NCBI GenBank assembly: GCA_902793335.1
Contig: CADBCZ010000032.1
Span: 1,247 to 35,167 of the forward strand
Origin: an uncultured Lachnospiraceae bacterium
GTDB taxonomy: Bacteria > Bacillota > Clostridia > Lachnospirales > Lachnospiraceae
DNA length: 33,921 nucleotides
Direction: 5' to 3'
Shown here: piece by piece, positions 15,563 through 24,743 of the stretch
Numbering within the stretch: position 1 is the stretch's first letter
How the letters are laid out: each line of letters starts with the position of its first letter
Notes under the pieces: generated by a model
What the model was told of the DNA's origin: nothing
Databases searched by the model: none
What the model saw: only the letters and a program-made list of their open reading frames with translations
Program-made: the position numbers and the translations under genes

Positions 15563-17314
15563 TTATTGACGAACCTTAATGTGAACCTCTCTAAGCTGCT
15601 GTTCAGTAACTTCCGAAGGTGCTCCACACATAAGATCCTGTGCGTTACCGTTCATAGGGAACGGAATAACCTCTCGGATATTCTCCTCGTTCTTAAGAAG
15701 CATTATCATACGGTCAACTCCCGGTGCCATACCTGCATGTGGAGGTGCTCCAAACTGGAATGCATTGTAGAGCGCTCCAAACTTCTCCTTAAGATCTTCT
15801 TCTGTGTATCCTGCAATCTCAAATGCCTTGACCATTATATCAAGGTTATGGTTACGAACAGCACCTGATGAAAGCTCAACACCGTTACATACGATATCAT
15901 ACTGGTATGCGAGAATATCTAACGGATCTTTCTCATTTAATGCTTCCAGACCGCCCTGCGGCATTGAGAATGGATTATGTGTGAAGATAATCTTCTTGCT
16001 CTCCTTATCATACTCGAACATTGGGAAATCATTAATATAACAGAATCTGTATGCATTCTTCTCAAGTAAGTCAAGACGATCAGCAATCTCCGTTCTCAAC
16101 TGTCCGGCATAAGATGCTGCAAGCTCCTCAACGTCAGCGATAAAGAAGATCGTATCTCCTGCTGTAAGACCTGCAAGATCTCTTATCTCTGTCTTCATAT
16201 CATCCGGAATGAATTTATCAATAGGTCCCTTGTAAGTCATATCTTCCAATACTTCAAGATATCCAAGACCGCCCATTCCGATAGACTGCGCATATTTTAA
16301 CAACTTCTCATGCTGACCCTTTGAAAGCTTGGCATGAACATTGATAGCTCTTACAGTCTTATCATGGAAAGGCTTAAATGTACATCTTGAGAAGAACTCT
16401 GTCACATCTATAATACGAAGCGGATTTCTAAGATCCGGCTTATCTGTACCAAACTCAAGCATAGCCTGCTTGTAGCTTATAATAGGGAATGGTGTATCTG
16501 TAATAGCAGCGCCTTCAGGTGCAAATTTCTTAAATGTCTCATATAAAACTTCTTCACCTACTTTGAATACGTCTTCCTGAGTTGCAAAACTCATCTCAAA
16601 ATCAAGCTGATAGAACTCTCCCGGACTTCTGTCTGCTCTTGCATCTTCATCTCTGAAACATGGGGCAATCTGGAAATACTTATCAAAACCTGACACCATG
16701 AGTAATTGCTTGTACTGCTGAGGTGCTTGTGGAAGTGCATAGAACTTACCCTTGAACTTTCTTGAAGGAACGATATAGTCTCTTGCACCCTCCGGTGATG
16801 ATGCACATAGGATAGGTGTCTGTATCTCTAAGAATCCCATATCAGTCATCTTCTGTCTCAAGAAGCTGATGACATTAGAACGGAATATCATATTGTCTCT
16901 AACCTTAGCATTTCTAAGATCAAGATAACGATACTTAAGTCTTACATCCTCTCTTGTCTCCTTAGAAGTCATAACTTCAAAAGGAAGCTGGCGATATACC
17001 TTGCCAAGTACCTCAACCTTCTTAGCCTCTAATTCAATCGTTCCTGTAGGAATCTTCGGATTATAAGTCTCCTCATCTCTATGCTCGATCACACCTGATA
17101 CACTTATACAATCCTCTCTTGCCAATCCGTTAAGAAGAGATGTATCACGCATTACAATCTGCATGACTCCATACATATCTCTAAGATCTATAAATGATAC
17201 TCCACCATGATCACGTATGTTCTCAATCCATCCTGCAAGTGTAAGCTCTGCTCCTACGTCCTGCTCACTTACATTATCAAGCGTTCTGTTACGATAAATG
17301 TTGTTAGTGTTCAT
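15563..17314 (-). CDS. aspS: Aspartyl-tRNA synthetase, bacterial type
   Basis: A 583-residue class IIb synthetase. The N-terminal OB-fold anticodon-binding domain contains GWIENIRDHGGVSFIDLRD. Class II motif 2 is FQIAPCFRDEDARADRSPGEFYQLDFEMSF and motif 3 is GAPPHAGMAPGVDRMIML, with a GAD insertion between them (about 290-415). SD AAGGAG lies six bases before the ATG. Residue H36 in the RDHGG loop is the residue found in non-discriminating enzymes that also charge tRNA-Asn, where discriminating E. coli AspRS has Leu. The second specificity position (around E81/E82) is neither the Gly of the non-discriminating nor the Lys of the discriminating type. It is controlled by a T-box leader with an Asn-type specifier, so it may supply Asp-tRNA-Asn for a GatCAB amidotransferase. 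Confidence 0.96.
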   Translation of the reverse strand: MNTNNIYRNRTLDNVSEQDVGAELTLAGWIENIRDHGGVSFIDLRDMYGVMQIVMRDTSLLNGLAREDCISVSGVIEHRDEETYNPKIPTGTIELEAKKVEVLGKVYRQLPFEVMTSKETREDVRLKYRYLDLRNAKVRDNMIFRSNVISFLRQKMTDMGFLEIQTPILCASSPEGARDYIVPSRKFKGKFYALPQAPQQYKQLLMVSGFDKYFQIAPCFRDEDARADRSPGEFYQLDFEMSFATQEDVFKVGEEVLYETFKKFAPEGAAITDTPFPIISYKQAMLEFGTDKPDLRNPLRIIDVTEFFSRCTFKPFHDKTVRAINVHAKLSKGQHEKLLKYAQSIGMGGLGYLEVLEDMTYKGPIDKFIPDDMKTEIRDLAGLTAGDTIFFIADVEELAASYAGQLRTEIADRLDLLEKNAYRFCYINDFPMFEYDKESKKIIFTHNPFSMPQGGLEALNEKDPLDILAYQYDIVCNGVELSSGAVRNHNLDIMVKAFEIAGYTEEDLKEKFGALYNAFQFGAPPHAGMAPGVDRMIMLLKNEENIREVIPFPMNGNAQDLMCGAPSEVTEQQLREVHIKVRQ

Positions 17315-17324
17315 AACTATCTCC

Positions 17325-17648
17325 TTTTTAAATATAATAACAAGAAGCCCGCCCCGGCGAACATTCTTACGTTCACTCAGGACGGGCGTATAAACATCTC
17401 CCGCGGTACCACCTGAATTACCGTTCTTTGTGATTATTACAACAATAATCTATAACGGTCCCTCATCGGTTAAATAAACCTTACTGATAACGGTCAGCAT
17501 CCGGCGCACCTACTTATTAACTGTTCAGATTGCAGCTGTTAAAGTGTTATTCACAAAGATTCATTCTGCAGGGTTTTCACTGTCTCCTGCTCACTGTGAG
17601 CGATAATCTATGCTACTTCTCTTCGTCATAGCCTTTAATTTATAAACG
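17325..17648 (-). promoter_or_regulatory. T-box riboswitch leader of aspS, specifier AAC
   Basis: The minus-strand leader shows all T-box parts. Stem I begins with the AGAAGUA S-turn strand (near 17620) and ends with GAAUAACA (17552-17545), which matches the usual GAA-N-codon-A specifier layout. The T-box sequence AGGUGGUACCGCGGG lies at 17414-17400, followed by a competing terminator. By position the specifier is AAC (17548-17546), an asparagine codon, although the gene is aspS. No GAC or GAU occurs at that place. Uncharged tRNA would pair with the T-box and favour read-through into aspS. The T-box call is firm; the specifier is read by manual alignment to the well-studied glyQS leader. Confidence 0.93.
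17341..17387 (-). terminator. Conditional terminator of the aspS T-box
   Basis: On the minus strand GCCCGUCC (17387-17380) pairs with GGGGCGGGC (17355-17347), with an inner GAAC/GUUC stem, followed by a T-rich tract. Its 5' arm follows directly after the T-box antiterminator sequence, the usual mutually exclusive layout. Confidence 0.88.
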
Positions 17649-17653
17649 CTATA

Positions 17654-17682
17654 ATTATATATTATACGATTTTCATTGTCAA
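17654..17682 (-). promoter_or_regulatory. Consensus SigA promoter of the aspS T-box leader
   Basis: The minus strand reads TTGACA (17682-17677), a 17-base spacer and TATAAT (17659-17654), a perfect match. Transcription would start near 17647, giving a leader of about 330 bases. Confidence 0.92.
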
Positions 17683-17694
17683 CCAAAGAATTAC

Positions 17695-17736
17695 AAAAGC
17701 CGCACCGAAGACTTTGCATTATCCGATGCGGCTTTT
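17695..17736 (-). terminator. Terminator of the giant surface-protein gene
   Basis: On the minus strand AAAAGCCGCA (17736-17727) pairs with TGCGGCTTTT (17704-17695), with an inner TCGG/TTCGG extension and a T-tail. It lies 29 bases after the stop codon at 17765, just before the aspS promoter. Confidence 0.85.
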
Positions 17737-17764
17737 ATATGTACTACCTATAAACTATATTTAA

Positions 17765-20700
17765 TTATTTAAGGTACTTACTCATCTGTTTATTGCTCCA
17801 AGTTCCATCGTCTATACGAACAAGAAGTCTTGTGTAATATGTCTTTCCGTTCTGTGTAATCTCTGCTGTAAGATGTACCCAGCCCTTCTTCTTACCAACA
17901 ATGGTACATGTTGCAGTCTTGCCTTTTCTCTTAACCTTACCAATCTTTAATGACTTAGCTTCCTTCTTGTTGGCCACATAGAACTTAACCTTAGCATCTG
18001 TGGCAACCTTTGTGAACTTAATCTTTGTATTCTTACCCTTAACGATACGCTTATATACGTTAAATTCAGGAAGCTCACCGGAAGTCTTAACAAGACCCTT
18101 TGTCTTTAAGTTAAAGTTCTTAGAGGTTCCCTTGTACTCCTTAAGTACCTTGATATCAACTACAACCTTGTACTCAGCACCATTCTGGATGATCGTACAT
18201 GTAACCTGAGTCTTTCCTGTCTTCTTAGGTGTTATAAGAACATCACCATTATTCTGCTGCTTGATCTTGACTACTGACTTAGCTTTCTTTCCCTTAGCTG
18301 TAATCTTAGATGTAACCTGAGCATAATCTGTTATACCTTTTAGATTAACCGTAAATGTATTCTTTTTCTTAAGCACTATCTCCTTATACATTGAGAATAA
18401 AGGAGGATTCTTAACAAGTGTAGTCTCATCATAATCAAGAATTGATACATTGAAGTTCTGCTCTGTTCCATCTGCGTAAGTCAATACTGCAGGATATGAT
18501 CCCTTTGCCAAAGTAGCAAGATAATCTCTGCTGATAATCAATTTCTTTCCGTCAGGACTTACAGAATACATATCATCAGGAACCAATACGCCGTTAATCT
18601 TTAATGCATTTGCTGTTGCAATCTTTTTATTAGGATCAATAGGTTCTATCTTATCCTGTGGATTAGTCTTCTCATATACAATATCTGCCGGATTAACTGA
18701 ATCTGATGTAGTTCCCAAAGCTGTAGGTTCTAAGACACTATTATTTGTCACATTGACCAAATATGTAAGACTATCACCATTTTCTGCTTTTGTAACAACT
18801 TTAACAACGGTAGTTTCACCCGGTTTAAGATCAGAAATCTTAAAATTATTCTTTCCTTCTGGATATTCTCCCTCTGGATATGTTACATTGCCATCTCCTG
18901 AAACTTTATCAATACTTACTACTGTTGCTTTAGGATCATTTAACTCTATAGGCCATGTGTACTCAGGCTGATCAGTTGTAATATTAACAACCTTTTCATC
19001 ATCATTTGCACCGGGCTCTGTATCCACGCCCTTGATAGCAGCATCCGAACTCGGCTCTCTGTCAATAGTATAACGATATACACAAGACTTAGAACCATCT
19101 GCCGATGTAACCTTAACTAGTACTACACTCGGCTCACCTGCTTTTAATTCTGTTACTGTGAACTTAGCTTCTTTAGGTGTTACCAAACTGTTATCCTTAT
19201 CAATAGATGTACCGTCATTAACCTTAATTCCTGAATCTCCAAATGATGTATCAAATGTTGCACTAGGATCCTCTTTAGTAGGAACCACTTCTAATGTAGT
19301 CACTTTATTAGGTACTGTAATCTTAACATCCTTTATCTGCTCATCATTACCATCACCGTCTACATCCTCATTTTTAGGTTCAGAAGCTTCTCCAACCTTA
19401 GGATCATCTGATGGATCATCCGGTGTTGTATCAGGTGTCTTTGTATCAACATTTACATTGTCATCACTTAATCTCTTAATTGTGTATTCATATATAATTG
19501 TATTATTACCGTCATCAGATACACCCTTAACCGATACAACCGTATCTTTTCCTACCGGAAGCTTATTGACTGTAAATGAAGGTGTAGTATCACCAATATT
19601 ATTAACAATTCCAACTCCGGCAGGTTTTGCTGTGATTTTTAATCCTATGCCGTTATATTTAGGATCAATCTTACCTTCTTCGGGAACCGGATTAACCTTA
19701 ACACTATCCTGTGCTGACGGAACTGTGATAGTAATCTTCTTGACTAATTCATTGTCAACCTTTTCAGGTGCTTTATCGTCATCGACTACAGGCTTGTCCT
19801 CCGGATGTGCAGGATCGGGATCTGCTGTGGTATTGATCTTAACTCCATCATCAGTAAGCTTCTCATCTTCTCTTTCAATAGTATAACGATATACACATGT
19901 CTTTGTCTTATCAGCTGATACAACCTTAACAGATACTATACTCGGTTCACCAACCTCTAATTTGGTAACTGTTATTTTTGCCTCTTTATCTTTCACATAA
20001 CTCATAGAAGGATCAATAGTTCCCGCATCAACCTTGATTCCTGATTCACCAAATGTTGTAATAAATGATGCATTTGAATCTTCACGAGTAGGGATGACTT
20101 CTAATGTAACAACCTTATTAGGAACCTTTATCTTGATATCCTTAACCTGTTCTTCAATACCATCACCATCTATATCCTCATTCTTAGGAGCCGAAGGATC
20201 TTCAATCTTAGGATCATCTGTATGATCTTCCGGTGTAGGATCTGTTGTATCTGTTATTACATTTACATTGTCACCCTTTGCGCGTTTGATAGTGTATTCA
20301 TATATAACAATATTACCTTCATCATTAGATACTCCCTTAACAGAAACTACTGTATCTTTATCTGTGGATAATTTTTCTACGGTAAATGTTGGATCAGTAT
20401 CATTTTTAATATTTGTTGTTACTGTTGCATCATCAGGTTTATCTACTATCAAAAGACCATCTTTGCCATAAGTCTTATCAAGCTTTCCTTCTTTAGGAGT
20501 TGCATGAACTACAACCTTATCCTGTTCTGATGGAACAGTGATTGTTATTTTCTTAACTAACTCATCACCAACTTTTTCAGCATTTTTTTTGTCGTCAACT
20601 ACAGGTTTATCCTCAAGTGATTCCGGAACCGGATCTGCTGTTGTATCAATCTTAACACCATCTTCAGGATTATTACTCTTTTCCCTCTTTATCGTGTAAC

Positions 20701-23700
20701 GATATACACAAGTCTTTGTACCATCTGCTGATTTAACCTTAACTGCTACTTTACTGTCAGCATTCACCTTGAGATCCTTCACAGTAAACTTAGCATCATA
20801 TGCTGTTACAGAACTCTTAGCATTATCAATTGTTGTTCCATCATATACCTTTAATCCCAAATTACCGAAATCTGTCACGAATTCAGCACCGGGATCCTCA
20901 CGTGTAGGTATCACTTCTAATGATGTTACCTTGTTAGGAACATAGATAGTTATATCCTTTACATCCTCTTGCACATTATCTATTGCTTCTGTCTTTGGTC
21001 CTACAGGGTCTTCTATCTTTGGATCGTCTGAAGAATCCTTTGGTGTAGGATCTGTTGTATCTGTATTAACATTGACATTGTCACTCTTCTTGTTATTGGT
21101 TATTCTAACCTCATATGTGAGCTTATCACCATTCTCAGCCTTAGTTACTACATCAACGACTGTTGTCTCACCCGGTTTAAGATTATCAACCGTAAATTTA
21201 TCCTTAGCATCTCCCTCATTAACCGGATATTTAAGATTACCATTACCTGAATCCTTAGTTATTGATTCTACCGTTGCCTTAGGATCATTTAATGTTATGG
21301 ACCATGTATATTCAGTCTTATCTGTTGTTATCTCAACAATCTTTCTGTCTTCTGTCGAGCCCGGTCCCGGTTCAGCATCCTTAATAGTGGCATCATCACT
21401 CTTAGCTCTGTCGATTATGTAAGTATAGGTATAAGGTGGTTTATCTTCCTCACCCGGAACATTACCCTTAACTGTATACTTGACAGTCACATCACCTTCC
21501 GTAGGAACATTTTCAACAGTATATACTCCATCTGTTGGAATCGGAGTGATATTCACACCATCTTCATTTGTTAAACCAATTATATCAGCACTATCAATTT
21601 CCGGCTTTAATTTCACAGAAGGAACATCATTATCAAGGTGTATTTTATATACATAATTATTACCGCTACTTGTAGGATCCTCAACCGGTCCTTCAATACC
21701 CTTCTTTGGATCCTCAGCCTTCGGATCAGGATTAGATGGTGTTACTTCAAAAAATGGCTTTTCAACAGTAACTATTCCATCAACCTCTACAGTCTTTTCA
21801 TCAGCATATGTATATACATATGTTACAGGATACACACCCTTTTCCGGTTCGAGAGAGGGGGCTTTGTATTTAACTGTAATAACCGGATTCTTTACCGTAA
21901 CTCCATCGCTGACAACCACTACACCTGCTTTTTCTGCTAATATTTTTGCATGTTTAGAGTCAACATTGGCATTTTTAAATGTCTCTGCTATTGTGGTACT
22001 TACTGTAATATCATTAGCACCAATCTCGTACTTCTTACCACTATCTTCTTTGTTTGCTTCATTATCTACAACATGAGCAGTTACAGTGTCTTTAACTGTA
22101 TATGATTTTCCGTTAATATCACTTTTTGACTTAAATGTAACATCTACATCACCGGGAGCTGTTACCTTTTTGAGCGTATTCTCAACATCAGAATCCGTTA
22201 CCGGCTTATTCTCTTTAAAACCTGTCTTATTATTAAGCTCTGCTGATGCATCTGCCGCAGTAATAGCTGCCGCATCATCCATATTTTTAGCATCATTCAA
22301 TTTCACGATAAAGTCAGATGCATTTATTACGTAGTTATCTATATATGTACCGGTAATATCAGCATCTGTATCAGAATATCCATCACCGTCTACATACAAT
22401 TTCCTGTTAGGATCAGCAACGGCATTCTTAAGATCGCCTGCAACAGAGATTACAAGTCTCACCTTGTCGCCGGCATACTTCTTTGTATTCTTTTCTGATA
22501 AGCTAATACCTGTAGCAGCCGGAATATCATGCCATGTATCGGTATCATTCTCAGCATACTGCCATTGATAACTGAAGTTACCGTTTTTTAACTGTTCGTC
22601 TGTATATACTGTTCCATCATTTAAAGTAACATTTTCAAGTGTGATTTTTTCTCCTGCAATATAATGTGCCGGATCTTTTCTATATGGATCAGTCTCTGCA
22701 CTCTTAAGTGCGATAACATTCTGTGGAACAATCGTTATCTGCAACGGTATCTCCTGCTTAGTAGTTTTATCTTTGACAGTAACCGTTACTACATCAGATT
22801 CATTCTTGTCAATGGCATCATTAACCTTTTTCAGATCCTCAGGTGATACTTCAGGATCTAATTTTGATGGATTACCATTAACCGTTACTACAACATTACC
22901 ATTCTCTTCTTTAACAATATCATTTACAGTTAAAGGATCACTCTTACCTCTGACACCAAAATTCTCACCGGTTATCGTCTGATTATTTTTACCATCGAGT
23001 TCAACGATAGACTGCTTATTATCAAGAGTGACATCAGGCACTTCACCCGGTTTAGGTGAATACTCGATAATATAAGAACCTATATAATCAGTATTAATTT
23101 TATTAAAATCATTCCACATACTGGGAATCATCCATTTATAGTTAGCTTTATCCTCTCTGGAATATATAACCATGTATCTTTCATTATATGGTAAACGCCC
23201 ATTCTTATCATCATAAGGACAGTTATTCGGCTCATTTATACCACTATTATCATCAGTAAGCAAATCAGCTTCATATACAGCACTTTTTTTATAACTATTA
23301 GGATTTGTCCAATTATTATCACCCTGGTTATTCCACTTGTCAGTATCTGTTTCATACGCCCCATAAGCTGCCGTATGAAAAGAATCCGGTTTTATTGTTT
23401 CACCATTTATAGCAGGTTTCATAGTATTCTTACTATTATTTCCATGATTCCAATAATCTTCCTGTGCCGGACCATATGTCATTACTTTTCCTGCTTCAGG
23501 ACCATCCACATAGAACCAATATGCTATAACATTCTCATTATATCTTCTATATTGTCCTTCATCAAATGTATAACCATATCTATCGTTTATATTGCCTTTA
23601 TATGTAATAGTATTTGTATTTTTATCATATGTGCCTTCAAGCTTAGCATAAGGATCACAAGTTGTTCCAATCCAGCTTGTGGTACGACAGATTGTGTATA

Positions 23701-24403
23701 CAAAGGCATTCTCAATCGAACTGGTTACATTTACCAAGTATGATTCATATAAAGGACCCATACTGTCTGCCTTTAATGAATTCTCTCTTGCACTATCCCA
23801 GTTTTCTTTACTTTGTACCAATTCATAGTAATGACCATTATTTGCATTATATTCAATAAGATTATCATGTCCAAAATTGACTTTTTCGCTAACCGAAACC
23901 ATTATAGAATGGCTTTTTTCCGATTCTATATATATACTAATACATTCTTTTAAAATATTTTCCCATTCTTCAGCCTTTAATGGTAGGATATCACCTTTTT
24001 CATTGGTTTTTTTCGAGTTAAGAAGCAAATGAGTCTGATTCCCTGAAGTTAATGATGAAATTTCAACATCTTGAGCTAATTTTTTCGTTGACTCAGATAC
24101 ATTTTCAGCTTCAGGTGTATATTTAATCTCCTCTACACCCTTTGTCGCAACCGAGACAAATTGAACAGAAACACTTCTAATTTCCGTTCCCTCAATCTTC
24201 AAAGTGTTATTAAACACATACTTTGCACGTTCAATGCCATTATCTGTTGTATCTGTTCCATCCATTTTAGGTGTTCCGATATCAACCTTCGAATCTGATA
24301 CTGAATGTTCCTCCGCCTTCACCGGTACTGAAATATGTACCACACTCAACACCATTGCCACGACCATAAGCCATGAAAGTAACCTTTTTTCGACCTTCTT
24401 CAT
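17765..24403 (-). CDS. Giant secreted repeat protein, probable surface adhesin
   Basis: A 2212-residue protein with a Sec signal peptide (MKKVEKRLLSWLMVVAMVLS then PVKAEE). Residues about 36-480 form an N-terminal region rich in Tyr, Trp and Asn (possible ligand-binding head), followed by beta-sandwich-like segments. From about 1000 to 1890 there is an ordered repeat array: C1, A1, B1, A2, B2, A3, C2. The A and B units run about 135 residues each and alternate. A2 and A3 carry DIDGDG/DVDGDG calcium-loop motifs. The C-terminal 250 residues are strongly basic and hold two Ig-like units, each with a YKxIVxxKNT signature. There is no LPxTG motif or SLH domain, so anchoring may be by charge or the protein may be released. 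SD AAGGAAGGG precedes the ATG. It is transcribed alone, behind a leader with a terminator-like hairpin. The ligand is unknown. Confidence 0.85.
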   Translation of the reverse strand: MKKVEKRLLSWLMVVAMVLSVVHISVPVKAEEHSVSDSKVDIGTPKMDGTDTTDNGIERAKYVFNNTLKIEGTEIRSVSVQFVSVATKGVEEIKYTPEAENVSESTKKLAQDVEISSLTSGNQTHLLLNSKKTNEKGDILPLKAEEWENILKECISIYIESEKSHSIMVSVSEKVNFGHDNLIEYNANNGHYYELVQSKENWDSARENSLKADSMGPLYESYLVNVTSSIENAFVYTICRTTSWIGTTCDPYAKLEGTYDKNTNTITYKGNINDRYGYTFDEGQYRRYNENVIAYWFYVDGPEAGKVMTYGPAQEDYWNHGNNSKNTMKPAINGETIKPDSFHTAAYGAYETDTDKWNNQGDNNWTNPNSYKKSAVYEADLLTDDNSGINEPNNCPYDDKNGRLPYNERYMVIYSREDKANYKWMIPSMWNDFNKINTDYIGSYIIEYSPKPGEVPDVTLDNKQSIVELDGKNNQTITGENFGVRGKSDPLTVNDIVKEENGNVVVTVNGNPSKLDPEVSPEDLKKVNDAIDKNESDVVTVTVKDKTTKQEIPLQITIVPQNVIALKSAETDPYRKDPAHYIAGEKITLENVTLNDGTVYTDEQLKNGNFSYQWQYAENDTDTWHDIPAATGISLSEKNTKKYAGDKVRLVISVAGDLKNAVADPNRKLYVDGDGYSDTDADITGTYIDNYVINASDFIVKLNDAKNMDDAAAITAADASAELNNKTGFKENKPVTDSDVENTLKKVTAPGDVDVTFKSKSDINGKSYTVKDTVTAHVVDNEANKEDSGKKYEIGANDITVSTTIAETFKNANVDSKHAKILAEKAGVVVVSDGVTVKNPVITVKYKAPSLEPEKGVYPVTYVYTYADEKTVEVDGIVTVEKPFFEVTPSNPDPKAEDPKKGIEGPVEDPTSSGNNYVYKIHLDNDVPSVKLKPEIDSADIIGLTNEDGVNITPIPTDGVYTVENVPTEGDVTVKYTVKGNVPGEEDKPPYTYTYIIDRAKSDDATIKDAEPGPGSTEDRKIVEITTDKTEYTWSITLNDPKATVESITKDSGNGNLKYPVNEGDAKDKFTVDNLKPGETTVVDVVTKAENGDKLTYEVRITNNKKSDNVNVNTDTTDPTPKDSSDDPKIEDPVGPKTEAIDNVQEDVKDITIYVPNKVTSLEVIPTREDPGAEFVTDFGNLGLKVYDGTTIDNAKSSVTAYDAKFTVKDLKVNADSKVAVKVKSADGTKTCVYRYTIKREKSNNPEDGVKIDTTADPVPESLEDKPVVDDKKNAEKVGDELVKKITITVPSEQDKVVVHATPKEGKLDKTYGKDGLLIVDKPDDATVTTNIKNDTDPTFTVEKLSTDKDTVVSVKGVSNDEGNIVIYEYTIKRAKGDNVNVITDTTDPTPEDHTDDPKIEDPSAPKNEDIDGDGIEEQVKDIKIKVPNKVVTLEVIPTREDSNASFITTFGESGIKVDAGTIDPSMSYVKDKEAKITVTKLEVGEPSIVSVKVVSADKTKTCVYRYTIEREDEKLTDDGVKINTTADPDPAHPEDKPVVDDDKAPEKVDNELVKKITITVPSAQDSVKVNPVPEEGKIDPKYNGIGLKITAKPAGVGIVNNIGDTTPSFTVNKLPVGKDTVVSVKGVSDDGNNTIIYEYTIKRLSDDNVNVDTKTPDTTPDDPSDDPKVGEASEPKNEDVDGDGNDEQIKDVKITVPNKVTTLEVVPTKEDPSATFDTSFGDSGIKVNDGTSIDKDNSLVTPKEAKFTVTELKAGEPSVVLVKVTSADGSKSCVYRYTIDREPSSDAAIKGVDTEPGANDDEKVVNITTDQPEYTWPIELNDPKATVVSIDKVSGDGNVTYPEGEYPEGKNNFKISDLKPGETTVVKVVTKAENGDSLTYLVNVTNNSVLEPTALGTTSDSVNPADIVYEKTNPQDKIEPIDPNKKIATANALKINGVLVPDDMYSVSPDGKKLIISRDYLATLAKGSYPAVLTYADGTEQNFNVSILDYDETTLVKNPPLFSMYKEIVLKKKNTFTVNLKGITDYAQVTSKITAKGKKAKSVVKIKQQNNGDVLITPKKTGKTQVTCTIIQNGAEYKVVVDIKVLKEYKGTSKNFNLKTKGLVKTSGELPEFNVYKRIVKGKNTKIKFTKVATDAKVKFYVANKKEAKSLKIGKVKRKGKTATCTIVGKKKGWVHLTAEITQNGKTYYTRLLVRIDDGTWSNKQMSKYLK
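18735..21420 (-). repeat. C1-A1-B1-A2-B2-A3-C2 repeat array inside the surface-protein gene
   Basis: Three A units (residues about 1106-1242, 1376-1512 and 1645-1784) share VPNKVxxLEVxPTxED and CVYRYTI. Two B units (about 1243-1375 and 1513-1644) share KKITITVPSxQD and DTVVSVKGVS. Two C units (about 1001-1105 and 1785-1889) share LNDPKATV, LKPGETTVV and VVTKAENGD and bracket the array. At DNA level a 23-base identical segment starting GGTGTAGGATCTGTTGTA is at 20232-20254 and 21042-21064. That is exactly 810 bases apart, one A+B unit of 270 codons. Confidence 0.85.
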
Positions 24404-24427
24404 TAAAAATTGTCCCTTCCTTTCTCA

Positions 24428-24477
24428 TAAAAAAATATAGCATGAAAATACGGCTCCCTAATTCCCATTTCCATGCT
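24428..24477 (-). promoter_or_regulatory. Leader hairpin with U-tract before the surface-protein gene (possible attenuator)
   Basis: On the minus strand AGCATGGAAAT (24477-24467) pairs with ATTTTCATGCT (24449-24439), an 11-bp stem with one G-U pair and a 17-base loop. It is followed by TAT and seven T residues (24435-24429). It lies between the likely promoter and the SD of the same gene, so it would stop transcription before the coding region unless overcome. Confidence 0.45.
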
Positions 24478-24518
24478 GTTAATAATTGTTATATATGCCT
24501 CTGGGCTTTGTATGGTAA

Positions 24519-24547
24519 ATAATAACAAATATTTTTACGATTTACAA
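24519..24547 (-). promoter_or_regulatory. Likely SigA promoter of the surface-protein gene
   Basis: The minus strand reads TTGTAA (24547-24542), a 17-base spacer and TATTAT (24524-24519). This gives a leader of roughly 110 bases. The rest of the 24404-24743 gap is very AT-rich and shows only the leader hairpin and the nudC terminator. Confidence 0.55.
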
Positions 24548-24691
24548 TTACATTTAACAAAAATTATTTACCAAATATTTCTATAAAAAACCCTAAATAT
24601 TATACATTTTATAAAAAAGCAACAAAATTTTGAAGAATATGACTTAAAGCAGGCGTGTTTAATTAAAGAATTTCACCCGTAATCAAACTCA

Positions 24692-24724
24692 TAAAAAGAG
24701 CGCATCATTATATACAATGCGCCC
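24692..24724 (-). terminator. Terminator after nudC
   Basis: On the minus strand GCGCAT (24722-24717) pairs with ATGCGC (24705-24700), extended by flanking G/C pairs, followed by CTTTTTAT. It begins about 20 bases after the nudC stop. Confidence 0.75.
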
Positions 24725-24743
24725 TTCAAAATGATTTTATCCA

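Noticed and set aside
19158-19886. 242-codon plus-strand frame inside the surface-protein gene
   Set aside because: It is antisense to the repeat array, very rich in Ser, Leu and Thr as expected for the complement of Asp/Lys/Thr-rich coding DNA, and has no SD or family motif. Similar antisense frames occur across the same gene.
24404-24520. Cyclic-di-GMP-I riboswitch before the surface-protein gene
   Set aside because: CAAAGCC and GGC occur as in that riboswitch, but the preceding GGGCAAAC and the following conserved receptor strand are missing. Only an attenuator-like hairpin is supported.
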